A DNA stretch of 64,000 nucleotides from Prosopocoilus inquinatus (taxonomy: Eukaryota; Arthropoda; Insecta; Coleoptera; Lucanidae), in NCBI GenBank assembly GCA_036172665.1, contig CM069876.1, forward strand, positions 49,879,001-49,943,000, in the 5' to 3' direction. Position numbers and translations under genes: made by a program. Below are positions 12,955 to 24,000 of this stretch, piece by piece (position 1 is the first letter of the stretch; every line of letters starts with the position of its first letter). The notes beneath the pieces are model-generated. The model was given only the letters and a program-made list of their open reading frames with translations. It ran no database searches and was not told where the DNA came from.

Positions 12955-15005
12955 TTAATCGGTGTCATCGAACCTGATGTGTTTGCCGAGTTCCCTCTCC
13001 GCCTTCTTCAAGAGTTTATCCCGTCCCCTCTGCTTCTGTCGATCCTTGTTATTCTTCGTGTTGTTAGATTCGTGGATCTTCTGCCAATAAGCTTGCTCTT
13101 CGTCGCCTTCGAGCACCACCCGAGATTCACCGCATTTAAGATTGGAAGCGCAGTATTTTCTGGCGCTGTCGTCATCCGCGAACCTCAAGTGAACCTCGTC
13201 GCTTCCCACTTGAAGGTCGACGAATTTGATTTGGTCAGATTGTGATTTTAGATCAGTCTGAAAATGAATGAATCGAATAAAATTGTTTCTGCGTAAATGG
13301 AATGGAGGGCTAACCTTTAATTTCTTCGTCTCCGCGCAAGCTTCCGGCAAACGCAGTTTGACAATGACCCCCGGCACGAACTGTAATCTCGGGGCAGTTT
13401 CCTTCTGTTCACAGTTGTCTGGATGACCCCCTTTTTGTCTGTACTCATCGAAGCGGGCGCTGCTGAATTTCCTTTTGTTGAGGAACTGCTTCAGTTGCTT
13501 CATCTTTTTCTTCTGCATGTCCAGGTAACGGTTCCGCATTTTCCTCCACTCGTGCCTGCAAGCCCTTTCGATTACTCAAAAAAAAAATAATAATAAAAAA
13601 CACGCTTTGGTTATTAAAAGCGTATCAAAGTGATTTTCGCAGACGTTTCTGAATGCCTTACTTGGATAGAATCTGCAGGCCGAGCTCCTTAAAGCACGGC
13701 TTCTTCTTCGCCTTCTTGGTTTTCTTTTTCTTCTTGTCGTCGCCGTCTTCGTTTTCGGCGTTGCTCTCATTGTTTAAAACGCCTTCGTTTGTTTCGGCCT
13801 CGTCGCTCTTCAACTTTTTAACATCGTGTGCCTCGTCGCAATTCTCAAGGAAATCATCGCTGCTGTGCTTGCGTTTGCTTGTTGCAGCCTCGTGAGGTGT
13901 TTCCTCCGCATCATCCTCGTCTCCACCTCCATTCGCTTGATTCTCATCGTCCATTTTCTCGGCCTCATACGCAGCGACGCTGCACAGTTCCTCGGGGGAC
14001 ATCTGCGACGACATCTTGCAGCCGATGCTCTCGAAATATTCCAACGCCTGCTTGGCTTCGCCCTCGGATTTGAACTCGACAAAGGCGAAGCCCTTGTTCA
14101 GCTTGTTGTGCTTGTACTTGGGGATGGACACGTAGACGACGGTGCCGAACTTGGAGAAAATCGACGAGAGCCAATCGTGCGTGGCCTCCGGCTTGATCTT
14201 CTCGACGTAGATCGTGCAGTCGTCGACGTTCTCGTTCAGCTTGACAGGCGTCTTGCGTTTCACTTTCGTCTTGTCTTTGGAGAGTTCCAGCAGTTCGGAC
14301 TTGCGAAGGGCTTTCGCGATGTGCTCCACGTCGACGGTGAGCTTACGGATTTTGTTGAACTTGAGGAAAACCGACAACTCCACGACTGCAAGGTAGAATT
14401 GAAGAAGTTGACTCTTGTCCGATGATGAAAATTGTAAGTAAGTTTAGGTCGGACAGAATCATAAATGAAAAAGCTTTCCCAGTTATAATTCTGGCTGGAA
14501 AAGCTTTCACATTTCTGATTCTGTCCGGAAAAGCTTTCGCATTTCTAATTCCGTCCGGTTAAAGATTAAAAACTTTTCGCTTGCAAAGCAGAAGTAAAAC
14601 GTTTCAAGAAGAAATAATAATAATTGGCAGAACGCGTTGCGAAACACTTGTAAATATTTACGTTCATTGTAACCTTGCTTGCAAATCGTTAGGTCTTGGT
14701 AATTGGGTGCCCCCTCCGCCCCTCGATTGTTACGCCGCTGGATTTCTTATAATTTCGAACTCGTATTGCATCGAAAGTGTTTAAAGTTTCGCAAAGGAAA
14801 GAGCGTTCTTTCGAATGTGAGGGCTAATCAAACGGTTTTACTTACAGGGATCGGTTCGGGTGAGCTGACCGAGTAATCTGTCCTTGTTGAGGTTAGAATC
14901 GCTGAAGTAAAACTCCATTTGTTGCAAAATCGAGTTGTACAGGAGTTTCTTGCGGTGGCGGTACTTCTTCGGGGCCTGCTCGTCCGCCTGCTGGTCCAAT
15001 TCCAT
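12955..15005 (-). CDS. Larp7: La-related protein 7 (Larp7), complete, four exons
   Basis: Exons are 15005-14846, 14385-13662, 13555-13315 and 13257-12955, giving 475 codons plus TAA. All introns are GT-AG. Residues 20 to 100 form a La motif (QQMEFYFSDSNLNKDR, then VELSVFLKFNKIRKLT). RRM1 lies near 109 to 176 with RNP1 KGFAFVEF. A charged linker with a Lys-rich run precedes ELGLQILSK. The C-terminal xRRM starts at PGVIVKLRLP (about 356), continues through EEQAYWQKI, and the protein ends KHIRFDDTD, close to the vertebrate LARP7 tail. Family knowledge: LARP7 binds the 3' end of 7SK RNA, stabilises the snRNP that holds P-TEFb inactive, and takes part in U6 modification; it acts in the nucleus. 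Exon 1 to 2 splits the codon of Phe54 inside the La motif, as homology demands. An AATAAA lies at 12936-12931. The unspliced frame across the last intron is open (see separate entry). Confidence 0.93.
13258..13314 (-). other. 57-nt in-phase intron of Larp7
   Basis: Donor AAAG|GTTAGC and acceptor TTTTCAG|ACTG bound 57 nt, which is 19 codons without a stop. Retention would therefore insert 19 residues in the first loop of the xRRM rather than truncate the protein. The pyrimidine-rich 3' end and the fit to the xRRM without the insert argue that it is normally spliced. Confidence 0.75.
14467..14557. repeat. Three ~30-bp tandem repeats in Larp7 intron 1
   Basis: Three copies of a GAAAAGCTTTC-led unit, each ending in a CTGTCCG-like word, start at 14467, 14498 and 14528. 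They sit in the 460-nt first intron. Confidence 0.8.
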
Positions 15006-16853
15006 CGCGTTTTTGAGGAAAATAATCGTTTAATTCGCAACACTTTCTTTTGGACGCTTGGAAGCGCAATCAAACAATCAATAACAACGTGAAGTTAGCC
15101 GTGGATGTAACGCAGATGTAACGACTAACCGGCATTGCCAACCCACTCGATATAACATTCCTTTTTGGCATTCAACTAAGAGGAGTGACAGTTGTCGCCC
15201 TGCTATTGGTAGAATGATACTGTAAAACTAAATCAAAAATTAATTAGGCTTGCTTAGAAAGTTTTTGCAAATTCTTAAAGCAGAAAAAAGTTAATTCTTA
15301 CATTTAAATTGAATATGAGACGGGATGTCACACGGCCAATAGCATGTAGGAGTTCTTGGCGGGTAAGTTTAAATTACTCCTCCCGGTAATAAAATAAACT
15401 ATAGAATTCTCTGCAGATAGTTAAAAGTTAAAAACACGATTACAAACAAAAAAAAAACAACATGTAAATTTGTTTATTAGCACAGCTGCACAGGTAAATT
15501 ATAAAATTTTTCTGCAAACAACTGTTAAAACAAACGAAATAAAAATATTAGATAAAACAAATCTTGCACTTTGCAGCAATTCGAAACAGTACTGCCAACT
15601 CATCGACTTACGAAATTCGTACCTTTTTTTTATGAAAAAAAAAATCGATTTTGAAGTTACGAATCGTATTCTCCCGAGAGAAACATAAGAAAAAGAAACT
15701 GAAATAAAAAATTATTATTGGATACAAAAATATGCGCTTCGGTTAGATTTTTTTTTTTAATTTGCAGTTTTGTTTTTGTTTTTTTTTTTTTTTTTGAATG
15801 TGACGCGATCGTCGTTTGTTTATTAATAATTGTTTTGTTTTTTTTTTTAATGTGACGCGATAGTCGTTTGTTTATTAATAATTGTTTTTTCTTTTAAGTT
15901 TAAAATTCGTTGTGACGCCGATCGTCGCTTGTTTATTAATTATTGTTTTTTCTTTTAAGTTTAAAATTCGTTCTCGTCATACATTTCCGTCGCATTTCTG
16001 AATTTTCTTCTTGCGATCGTCATTTGTTTTTCTTTTTTTAATTTTTCCGTTCTGAAATTAATTATTCAAAATGTCTTTCGCACTTCTTTTTTCTTCGCGA
16101 ATAATTAGTCGTCATTTGTTTCGTTTTTTTTTTTCTTCTTCTTCAGAAGTGATCAGTGGAATTCATAATTAGAGGAAGTCGTGTTCGGTGCTATTTTATG
16201 CCGTGCGGTTGGTTACAATGAGAAATAAACGAGTTGACAGTTGTCATATTTGAGGTTATGCTTGTGCCTTATTCATACAATCTTTATTTTGTTATTTATT
16301 TCGGTTTAAACCCGTGTTTAGAATATTATGGGAGGTTTCGTAAGACAAATCCGTTTATTATCAATCGTTTTAAAAAAAAAAAAGAATAAATGTCACAATT
16401 CTGACATTTCAAATTTCTAATTTCAAACTGCGAGCGAGACCGCGTTGCCAACTTTTCGGAAAATATCACAGCCTGCTCTAATAATTATAAATTCCGTTGA
16501 TCGCATGGTGTTATGGTAGTAGAGATTTATTTTTATTCGTCGGTTATTGTTTTTTAGTCTCAAATATTTCTTCACATCTCTTTTTTTTAATTTTAAATCT
16601 ACAATTCGTTTTGAGTTCTTTTCTTCTGTGTGTACGATCGTCATTTGTTTTTTCTTTTAGCGTCGTCAGATTTTTTTTCGTTTGTGGCGTCTTCCTCGAT
16701 TGTCAAGAACGTTTTTCATTTCTCTCTTTTAAATTGCTTCCAATTTCTCAGAAACCAAATGAGAAAATTGACATTGACTGAACTTTTTTTTTTGCTGAAA
16801 GATTACCAACCTGCGATAATCAAATGTAAGTGTTGCATGTTTTGTTTTATATT
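15006..16853. other. Larp7 upstream and intergenic DNA
   Basis: The first 200 bp should contain the Larp7 promoter and 5' UTR. A CCAAT box reads CTACCAATAG on the minus strand near 15210; no TATA box was seen. Further on, a T-rich segment carries three ~55-bp units with GTGACGCGAT(C/A)GTCG and TTTGTTTATTAATAATTG (starts 15799, 15851, 15911). The 16.0-16.8 kb part is T-rich, with CGATCGTCATTTGTTT words, and shows no convincing gene. Confidence 0.5.
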
Positions 16854-16970
16854 GGGCGCGTTCAGCGGCTGAGTTGCTTACTCAGCAATCGATTGTGATT
16901 GGCTCACATGAAGGTAATAGCCAATCACAAACGACTGCCGAGTAAGTAACGGATCCGCTGAACGCGCCCA
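16854..16970. mobile_element. ~117-bp inverted-repeat element (MITE-like)
   Basis: Left end TGGGCGCGTTCAGCGG matches the reverse complement of right end CCGCTGAACGCGCCCA. The inner arms also pair: GATTGTGATTGGCT against AGCCAATCACAAACGA. Only about 14 nt remains as loop. The arms bring two inverted CCAAT boxes. No target duplication longer than 2 to 3 bp is obvious. Size and structure fit a foldback MITE without coding capacity. Confidence 0.65.
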
Positions 16971-17104
16971 TTTTAAGTAGCACAGTAACTTCACCACTTT
17001 AATACTGCGTTCAGAAATTGTGCGCCGAGTGCATGTGACGCGCGCGATTCTTATTTTATTTTGCATCTCGCTTGCGCCTCAAGGAGTTTTGCATTTGCAT
17101 CGAT

Positions 17105-17181
17105 TCCATCATGACAACGGCCGCTCTTTCCATCCGATTTAAAGAGGGATACACGAGAAGATCGCCCGTTGTCATGGAAAC
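17105..17181. promoter_or_regulatory. X-box-like site and inverted GTTGTCAT pair
   Basis: GTTGTCATGGAAAC (17168-17181) fits the RFX X-box consensus RYYNYY-N2-RRNRAC exactly. An inverted ATGACAAC sits at 17111-17118. The surrounding 17.0-17.28 kb is GC-richer than its neighbourhood but has no recognisable gene. It lies just beyond the 3' end of the caspase gene. Confidence 0.35.
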
Positions 17182-17401
17182 AACGTAAATGCAGGACTTC
17201 AAGAAACAAACGAGCGAGATGGAAAATACGTTGGTGATCACGAGAGAGAAAGATGCGATTGGATGCACTCAATTTAAAACTTTCAAGTGCACCTTTATTA
17301 ATAAATTTATTGAAGACACTTATAAAATTATTTTCTCATAAAAAAAATATTTAAATTAACAAAAAAAACAAATCGCAGCGTCAAGGGTTGGTCCTGTTAG
17401 G

Positions 17402-18586
17402 TTATGTTACGTTGTATCTGCACAGTTGCTCGTTCTCCTCGTAAATCCCCGGATTTAAATAGCACACCCTGAAGCCGGTGTTATGGAAATTAGCCGTCTG
17501 CATGGTCCGCCCCCAGTTATCCGCTTGGAGCTCGCGCAGGCACTCGTCGACCATGCGCAGCAGATCCTCGACGTGGTACTCGTGAGCGAACTTCATGAAA
17601 TTCTCGCAGATGAACTGAATGTACCAGGAGCCGAACGCGGTGTCTCGATGGGCACGGTAGCCTTGCGGCGTCGAGTGACAGATCAGCATGTCGGCATGCG
17701 TCCTCACCGGAGCTCCGCTGTGCCCATCCGTCTCGACGGGGCTCACCCCGTGATCCTGAGACGATCCCCGACATATCTGGTAGATGATCACCTTCGGCTT
17801 GTTCTGCATGTTGGGGCAACGATCGCCGTAGAACTGGCTCTCGATCCACTCGGTCGAGACCACCCGTCCGTCTATGCATTCCACCACCGACTTCGTCCCC
17901 AGTTCCTTTCCGTGGCTCATAATCACGACGAACATGATGTCGACGGACTTCAGCTTGGGGCTCCTGGCGAAATTCTGAACCACCTTCTGCAACGATGGGA
18001 CGTCGAGGTCCACGCATAGGGTAACGTCGTACCCCCCCATTTGATGGAACAGCGCTATTAAATTGGCCTCGTCCACGTGCGCCCCGTTCCTGGGCTTCTC
18101 GTCGAAATTCTTGTTGTTAATGATGAGCACCGCGCCTCGAGTTTTCGAGCGCATGGAGTACGGGGTTAACTGCGATGTGAAGTCGTCTTTGAAGCCGGTC
18201 GAGTGGACGACTTGTATCCGAAGGGGTTCTGTGCGTAGGTTTGAGACCGCGATGTGATTCTCGTAGTTGAGGGTGGGTAAGAGAAAGGGGGTGGTGTGAA
18301 CCCTCACGGGGGTGTTTTCCTCCAGGCCCAGGAGTTTGTTGGCCAGGCTGTGCTGACCGATTTCCTTGAGGGACGTGACGAGGCTGTCGAAGGCCTTGGG
18401 GCCTCGGCCGAGGATGTCGAAGAGGAGGGTGCGCTTGCTCTTCTCGTCGTATTTCTCGTAGAGGCGCGCCATTTCCCAGGAGAAGACGCTTTTCTCGACG
18501 AGTTTCGGCAGCAGCTTGCGAAAGTTGCAGTTGTTTATTAATTCCGAGTGATTTCTTTGTATTACTTCCTTATGGCGTTTCTCCAT
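17402..18586 (-). CDS. Dronc: CARD-containing initiator caspase (Dronc / caspase-9-like)
   Basis: One exon encodes 394 aa. I chose the ATG at 18586 because GCCATGG is a strong start context and the CARD begins directly after it; an in-frame ATG 23 codons upstream would add a Cys-rich stretch of no known type. Residues 1 to 90 form a helical CARD (RNHSELINNC, FSWEMARLYEKYDEKSKR, LANKLLGL), the module that docks on the Apaf-1/Dark apoptosome. The protease domain begins near RGAVLIINN (150) and has catalytic His225 in MSHG and Cys272 in QICRG. The usual pentad is QACRG/QACXG; Drosophila Dronc also departs from it. GSWYIQ marks the substrate-binding strand of the small subunit. The linker between the subunits contains VETD287-G, a plausible autocleavage site. 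Expected role: upstream activation of effector caspases in the cytosol. No intron interrupts the frame; splice sites in the UTRs cannot be judged. Confidence 0.9.
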   Translation of the reverse strand: MEKRHKEVIQRNHSELINNCNFRKLLPKLVEKSVFSWEMARLYEKYDEKSKRTLLFDILGRGPKAFDSLVTSLKEIGQHSLANKLLGLEENTPVRVHTTPFLLPTLNYENHIAVSNLRTEPLRIQVVHSTGFKDDFTSQLTPYSMRSKTRGAVLIINNKNFDEKPRNGAHVDEANLIALFHQMGGYDVTLCVDLDVPSLQKVVQNFARSPKLKSVDIMFVVIMSHGKELGTKSVVECIDGRVVSTEWIESQFYGDRCPNMQNKPKVIIYQICRGSSQDHGVSPVETDGHSGAPVRTHADMLICHSTPQGYRAHRDTAFGSWYIQFICENFMKFAHEYHVEDLLRMVDECLRELQADNWGRTMQTANFHNTGFRVCYLNPGIYEENEQLCRYNVT

Positions 18587-18906
18587 GGCGATACAATGGA
18601 AACTGACATAACACACACATGAATGACACCACCAAAAAGAACAAAAACAAAACAATGCAATACAAAACTTAATTAATTACATATAACAACAGTGTTGCCA
18701 ATAGTCTTTCATTAAAAATCTGACGTTAACATTTACAATAAAACTGTTTTTAAACTTAAAACGGACAGTTTTAAAATTGGAAAGAACGCTCAACGTCCCA
18801 CTATCGTTTGATGGCTTTGTCAGGAGTGAAAAAAATAAAAAATATAAAACGTCGTTGAATGCAAATGATCATCACGTAAGAGAATTCAAAAAAAGTGTCA
18901 AAGAAT

Positions 18907-18932
18907 CAAGGTTGGTAAAACTACCAACCTTG
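18907..18932. other. Perfect 11-bp stem palindrome
   Basis: CAAGGTTGGTA is followed by a 4-nt AAAC loop and the exact complement TACCAACCTTG. It lies about 320 bp upstream of the caspase ATG, so it could be a dimeric protein-binding site or a hairpin. No further copies were noticed. Confidence 0.5.
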
Positions 18933-19365
18933 CAAGGAATATAATGTAGCGACATCTATTACACAGATTGGAAACAATTTACGCGTGCTTTTTAAATAAA
19001 CGATTCCGTTTCTTGATTGAGGAAATACACTTGCTTTCCGTTTAATTAATTACATCATGAGTGTTCAGATGTTTTTCCTTTCGGTCTCGTAGCATAAAAC
19101 TGTGGCAGGGTTGTCAGATTTTCTTGCGGGCAACGTCGCCGACTTGTTGTTGACAAAACGTAGCCAAAAGGCGTCCTCTAATTTTCAGAAATCAGAACAA
19201 ATAAAAAAAAAACAAATGATACCTGAAATGAAAATATACGTATACGTGTCTAAATTAAAGCAACGGAAGCAAAATGCAAGACGTGAATTGAACAAAAGAA
19301 GAAAAAGCAAAACAAAAGGTCTTCGAATAAAAAAGAGACGATCAATTTTCCTCTTTCGTTAAAGA

Positions 19366-20570
19366 CTTAAACAAAAGACGATCGACTGTTGACAAATGCA
19401 AGACATCAGAGGCGATGATCAGGAAATAAAAGCGATGACGAGAGACGTTCGAATTTTAATCGAATTTCGACTTCGTAAAGGAAGCCATTTTTCTTTTCTT
19501 TTTCTTTTTTTGAAAATTTAAACAAAAGACAATCGACATCGAATGTTATTGAAAAAGTAGGAGATAAAAAAGAATGACGAAAGACGTTCGAATTTCAATC
19601 GAATTCTGACGTTGACCTTCGTTTAAAAAAAAAGATCCAACATTGACCTTCGTATAAAAAAAAAGACGACCAATTTTTCCCTTGAAAGGCATAAAAAAAT
19701 TGTTAAAAACTTTAACAAAAGACGATCGACTGTTGACAAACGCAAAAGACAAAAGCGATGATCTGGAAACAAATGGGATGACAAAAGACGTTCGAATTTC
19801 AACCGAATTTCGACTTTATGCTTCGTAAAGAAAACGCGGTCATTTTTCTTTTTCTTTTTTTTTGAAAACTTTAAACAAAAGACAATCGGTCGAGGGTTGT
19901 TGAACAAGTAAGAGATAAAAAAAGGATGCCGAAAGTCGTTCGAATTTCAATCGAATTCTGACATTGACCTTCGTAAAAAAAAAGACGATCAATTTTCCCC
20001 TTGAAAGACACAAAAAAAGTTGTTAAAAACTTTTAACAAAAGACGATGATCGACAGTTGACAAACGCAAGAGACAAAAGCGATTAAACAAAAGACGATCG
20101 ATCGAGTGTTGTTGAAAAAAGTAAGATGACAAAAGACGTTCGAATTTCAATCGAATTCTGATGTTGACCTTCGCATAAAAAAAAGAAAGATCTGACGTTG
20201 ACCTTCGCATGAAAAAAAGACGACCGATTATCCCCTGAAAAAGCACAAGAAATTTTGTTTAAAAACTTAAACAAAAGACGATCGGCTGTTGACAAACGCG
20301 AAAGACAGTAGCAATGACCAGGAAACAAAAACGATGACAAAAGAAGTTCAAATATTTCGACTTCATTCTTAGACGCCATTTTTTCTTTTGTCGAAACCTT
20401 AAACGAAAAACGATCGATATCGACTGTTCCCAAAACGAATCGAGAAATAAAAGCGATGACAAAAGACGTTCGAAATTCGATTGAAATTCGATTCGATTCG
20501 TCCTTCGCAAATAAACGCGACCGTTTTTCTTTTTTTCTCTTTTGTTTTGGGAAAACTTAAACAAAAGACG
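19366..20570. repeat. Degenerate tandem array with AAACAAAAGACGATCGA core
   Basis: Loosely ordered modules recur: AAACAAAAGACGATCGAC, a TTGACAAACGCAA word, GAAATAAAAGCGATGAC, AAAGACGTTCGAATTTC, and AATTCTGACRTTGACCTTCG. They appear at least six times with an irregular period of about 150 to 250 bp. Homologous modules occur at 22.4-23.8 kb. No gene is seen between the caspase and the ABHD12 copy A 3' end. Confidence 0.75.
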
Positions 20571-21051
20571 TCCGTCCGTTCGATTGTTATTGAAAAACTA
20601 ACCCCATTCTTTCGAATTTTGACTTTGACATTCGTACATAAAAAAACACGATCAATTTTCTCTTTAAAGACAAAAAAAAAACAAAACAAAGAAAAAAAGA
20701 GGGTGGGTACGACCGATGCAATGACAGAAAAGAAAGCGTTCGAATTTTGTTTTTCTTTGAACAAAAGAATGCGCGCACTGTCGGTAAATCAGGGATCGGC
20801 GACTCGTCCCCTTACAATCGTTAAAATCGTTTTAAATTTAAGAAAGTCGCTCGTATTAAATTATTTACAAAATATAAAAGACAACAAGCCTTAGAAAATT
20901 CGTTTATTTATTTATTTTTTTTTGTTTTCGTGAGAATTATATCAACAAAAATAAAGTGAAAACGTATCGCGCTTGGACATGTGTGAGTGATTATTTTTTC
21001 TAGAAAGCGAAATTGGCTACGCTATTCACAATAGTTTTATAATAAGGGCGC

Positions 21052-24000
21052 TCATCCCTTTCCTAAATTATACGCCTCGCATATTCCAATGAAATTCCTA
21101 AAAAAAAAGTAACAATTAATCATGGAAACGTTTCGTTTTAAAATACACGTTAGGCAACTTAAGTCACTCACTTCAGTGACTTTAAATGCAGGTCATTTGA
21201 TGATTAAAAGCAACAATCACTTACTCTAGGTACGCCCCCAATTCGGGCGCCTCGCGGATATAAAGATGGCCGTATCCGAACCTGGCGGGAAATTGGTGGT
21301 ACGTCACGTTCCCTTGCACCCCCGCATTCCTCTTTTCCCCGGCGATCTTCGCCAACCGCCTCCCCAGAGTGTAAGGAATGAGCGAGTCGTCTTCGGCGTG
21401 CAAGATCATGATGGGGCAATTCACCCTCAAGATGTCCTCGGCCACCCTGAACGCCATGTCGTTATCTTCCAGGGGGCGCAGGAACATCGCCTCGAACCAG
21501 GGCAACCAAGTGAACATCTGGAAACAAAAAGAAAAAAAAACATTCCAGATGGAAAAACGCCTGAAGCCGAAAAGGAGTTTTCTGGTTGGTTACCCGAACG
21601 GCGGGGTAGTGGTATATGACGTCCTCGACGGAAGTGAAGGGCGCCTCGAGGACCAACCCCATGGGGACGATGTATTCCTCGCGTAGTAAGGCCACGGTGC
21701 GCGTGCTCAGCCCCACCCCCAGGGAGTGGCCCCAAACGTAGATTTTCGCAAGTGTTCTCGCCCTCACCCACTTGTAGAGTTGTCGCAGGTCGTTGGTGAG
21801 GGCGCCCTCTGACATTTTTCCGTCGCTGGAATCTCCATAACCTACAATTTAAATTTAATTCGCCCTGAGCATTAAATGAAACGCTATCGGCGGCAGCCCT
21901 GTTTGCCCCGATTCAGTGTTCGCCTGTCGGACGACGGACGTAATTTTCGTTTAACCAAAACGAGCGTTGCGCCCCAACTTTCTGTGGGGTGGGGCGGGCG
22001 GGGATGGTTTTGTTCGTTTCCGCGCCCGCCTCTCCCGTTAATTTTTATTGGGCGAATGTCGTGCCAAGTTGTTTTCGCGTATTTTCAAAGTCGGCGCTGT
22101 GATAACACGTGAAAACAACTTAGGAAAGCCTGAAACAAAATACGACGTGCACTAAGAGTCTTCATAGAAAGGAAAGCCTGAAACAAAATACGACGTACAC
22201 TGAGAATCGTCATGGAAACGAAAGCCTGAAACAAAGTACGACGTACACTGAGAGTCGTCATGGAAAGGAAAGCCTGAAACAAAATACGACGCACACTAAG
22301 AATCGTCATAGAAAGGAAAGCCTGAAACAAAATACGACGTGCACTAAAAGTCGTCATAGAAAGAAAAGCCTGAAACAAAAGACGATCGACATAGACTGTT
22401 ACCAAAATGCAAGAGACAAAAACGATGGTCAAGAAATAAAAGCGATGACAAGAGACGTTCGAAATTTGATTCGATTCAATCGAATTCTAACATTGACCTC
22501 CGTATAAAAAAAAGACGATCAACTTTTCCTTAAAAGGCACAAAAAAATTACGAAAAAAAAAACAGATACGATTGATGGTGACAGGAAAAGAAGCTGTCAA
22601 ATCGTTTTTTTTTTTTTGTTCAAAAGGCGAGCAGCTATCGTACATTGAGTGTCATTATAGAAAGAAAAGCCTGAAACCAAATACGACGTACACTAAAAGT
22701 TGTCATAAAAAGGAAAGCCTGAGACAAAATACGACGTACACTGAGAGTCGTCATAGAAAGGAAAGCCTGAAACAAAATACGACGTACACTAAAAGTCGTC
22801 ATAGAAAGAAAAGTCTGAAACAAAAGACGATGGACATAGACTGTTACCAAAACGCAAGAGACAAAAACGATGGTCAAGAAATAAAAGCGATGACAAGAGA
22901 CGTTCGAAATTTGATTCGATTCAATCGAATTCTGACATTGACTTCCGTATAAAAAAAGACGATCAACTTTTCCTTAAAAGGCACAAAAAAATTACGAAAA
23001 AAAAAAACAGATACGATTGATGGTGACAGGAAAGGAAGCTGTCAAATAGTTTTTTTTTTGTTCAAAAGACGAGCAGCTATCGTACATTGAGTGTCATTAT
23101 AGAAAGAAAAGCCTGAAACCAAATACGACGTACACTAAAAGTCGTCATAAAAAGGAAAGCCTGAAACAAAATACGACGTACACTAAGAGTCGTCATAGAA
23201 AGGAAAGCCTGAAACAAAAGACGGTCGACATAGACTGTTACCAAAATGCAAGAGACAAAAACGATGGTCAAGAAATAAAAGCGATGACAAACGACGTTCG
23301 AAATTTGATTCGATTCAATCGAATTCTGACATTGACTTCCGTATAAACAAAGACGATCAACTTTTCCTTAAAAGGCACAAAAAAATTACGAAAAAAAAAA
23401 CAGATACGATTGATGGTGACAGGAAAGGAAGCCGTCAAATCGTTCTTTCTTTGTTCAAAAGGCGAGCAGGTATCGTACATTGAGTGTCATCATAGAAAGA
23501 AAAGCCTGAAACCAAATACGACGTACACTAAAAGTCGTCATAAAAAGGAAAGCCTGAAACAAAATACGACGTACACTAAGAGTCGTCATAGAAAGGAAAG
23601 CCTGAAACAAAAGACGATCGACATAGACTGTTACCAAAACGCAAGAGACAAAAACGATGGTCAAGAAATAAAAGCGATGACAAAAGACGTTCGAAATTTG
23701 ATTCGATTCAATCGAATTCTGACATTGACTTCCGTATAAAAAAAGACGATCAACTTTCCCTTAAAAGGCACAAAAAAATTACGAAAAAGAAACAGATACG
23801 ATTGATTGTGACAGGAAAGGAAGCTGTCAAATCGTTTTTTTTTTTTTTTGTTCGAAAGGCGAGCAGGTATCGTACATTGAGTGTCATCATAGAAAGAAAA
23901 GCCTGAAACCAAATACGACGTACACTAAAAGTCGTCATAAAAAGGAAAGCTGAAACAAAATACGACGTACACTGAGAGTCGTCATGGAAAGGAAAGCCTG

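Noticed and set aside
14828..15073. 81-codon minus-strand frame rich in Arg/Ser over Larp7 exon 1
   Set aside because: It is a shifted frame of the real exon 1, which encodes the start of the La motif.
17517..18017. Long frames on both strands inside the caspase gene
   Set aside because: They are shadows in GC-rich coding sequence; only the frame with CARD, MSHG and QICRG is a known protein.
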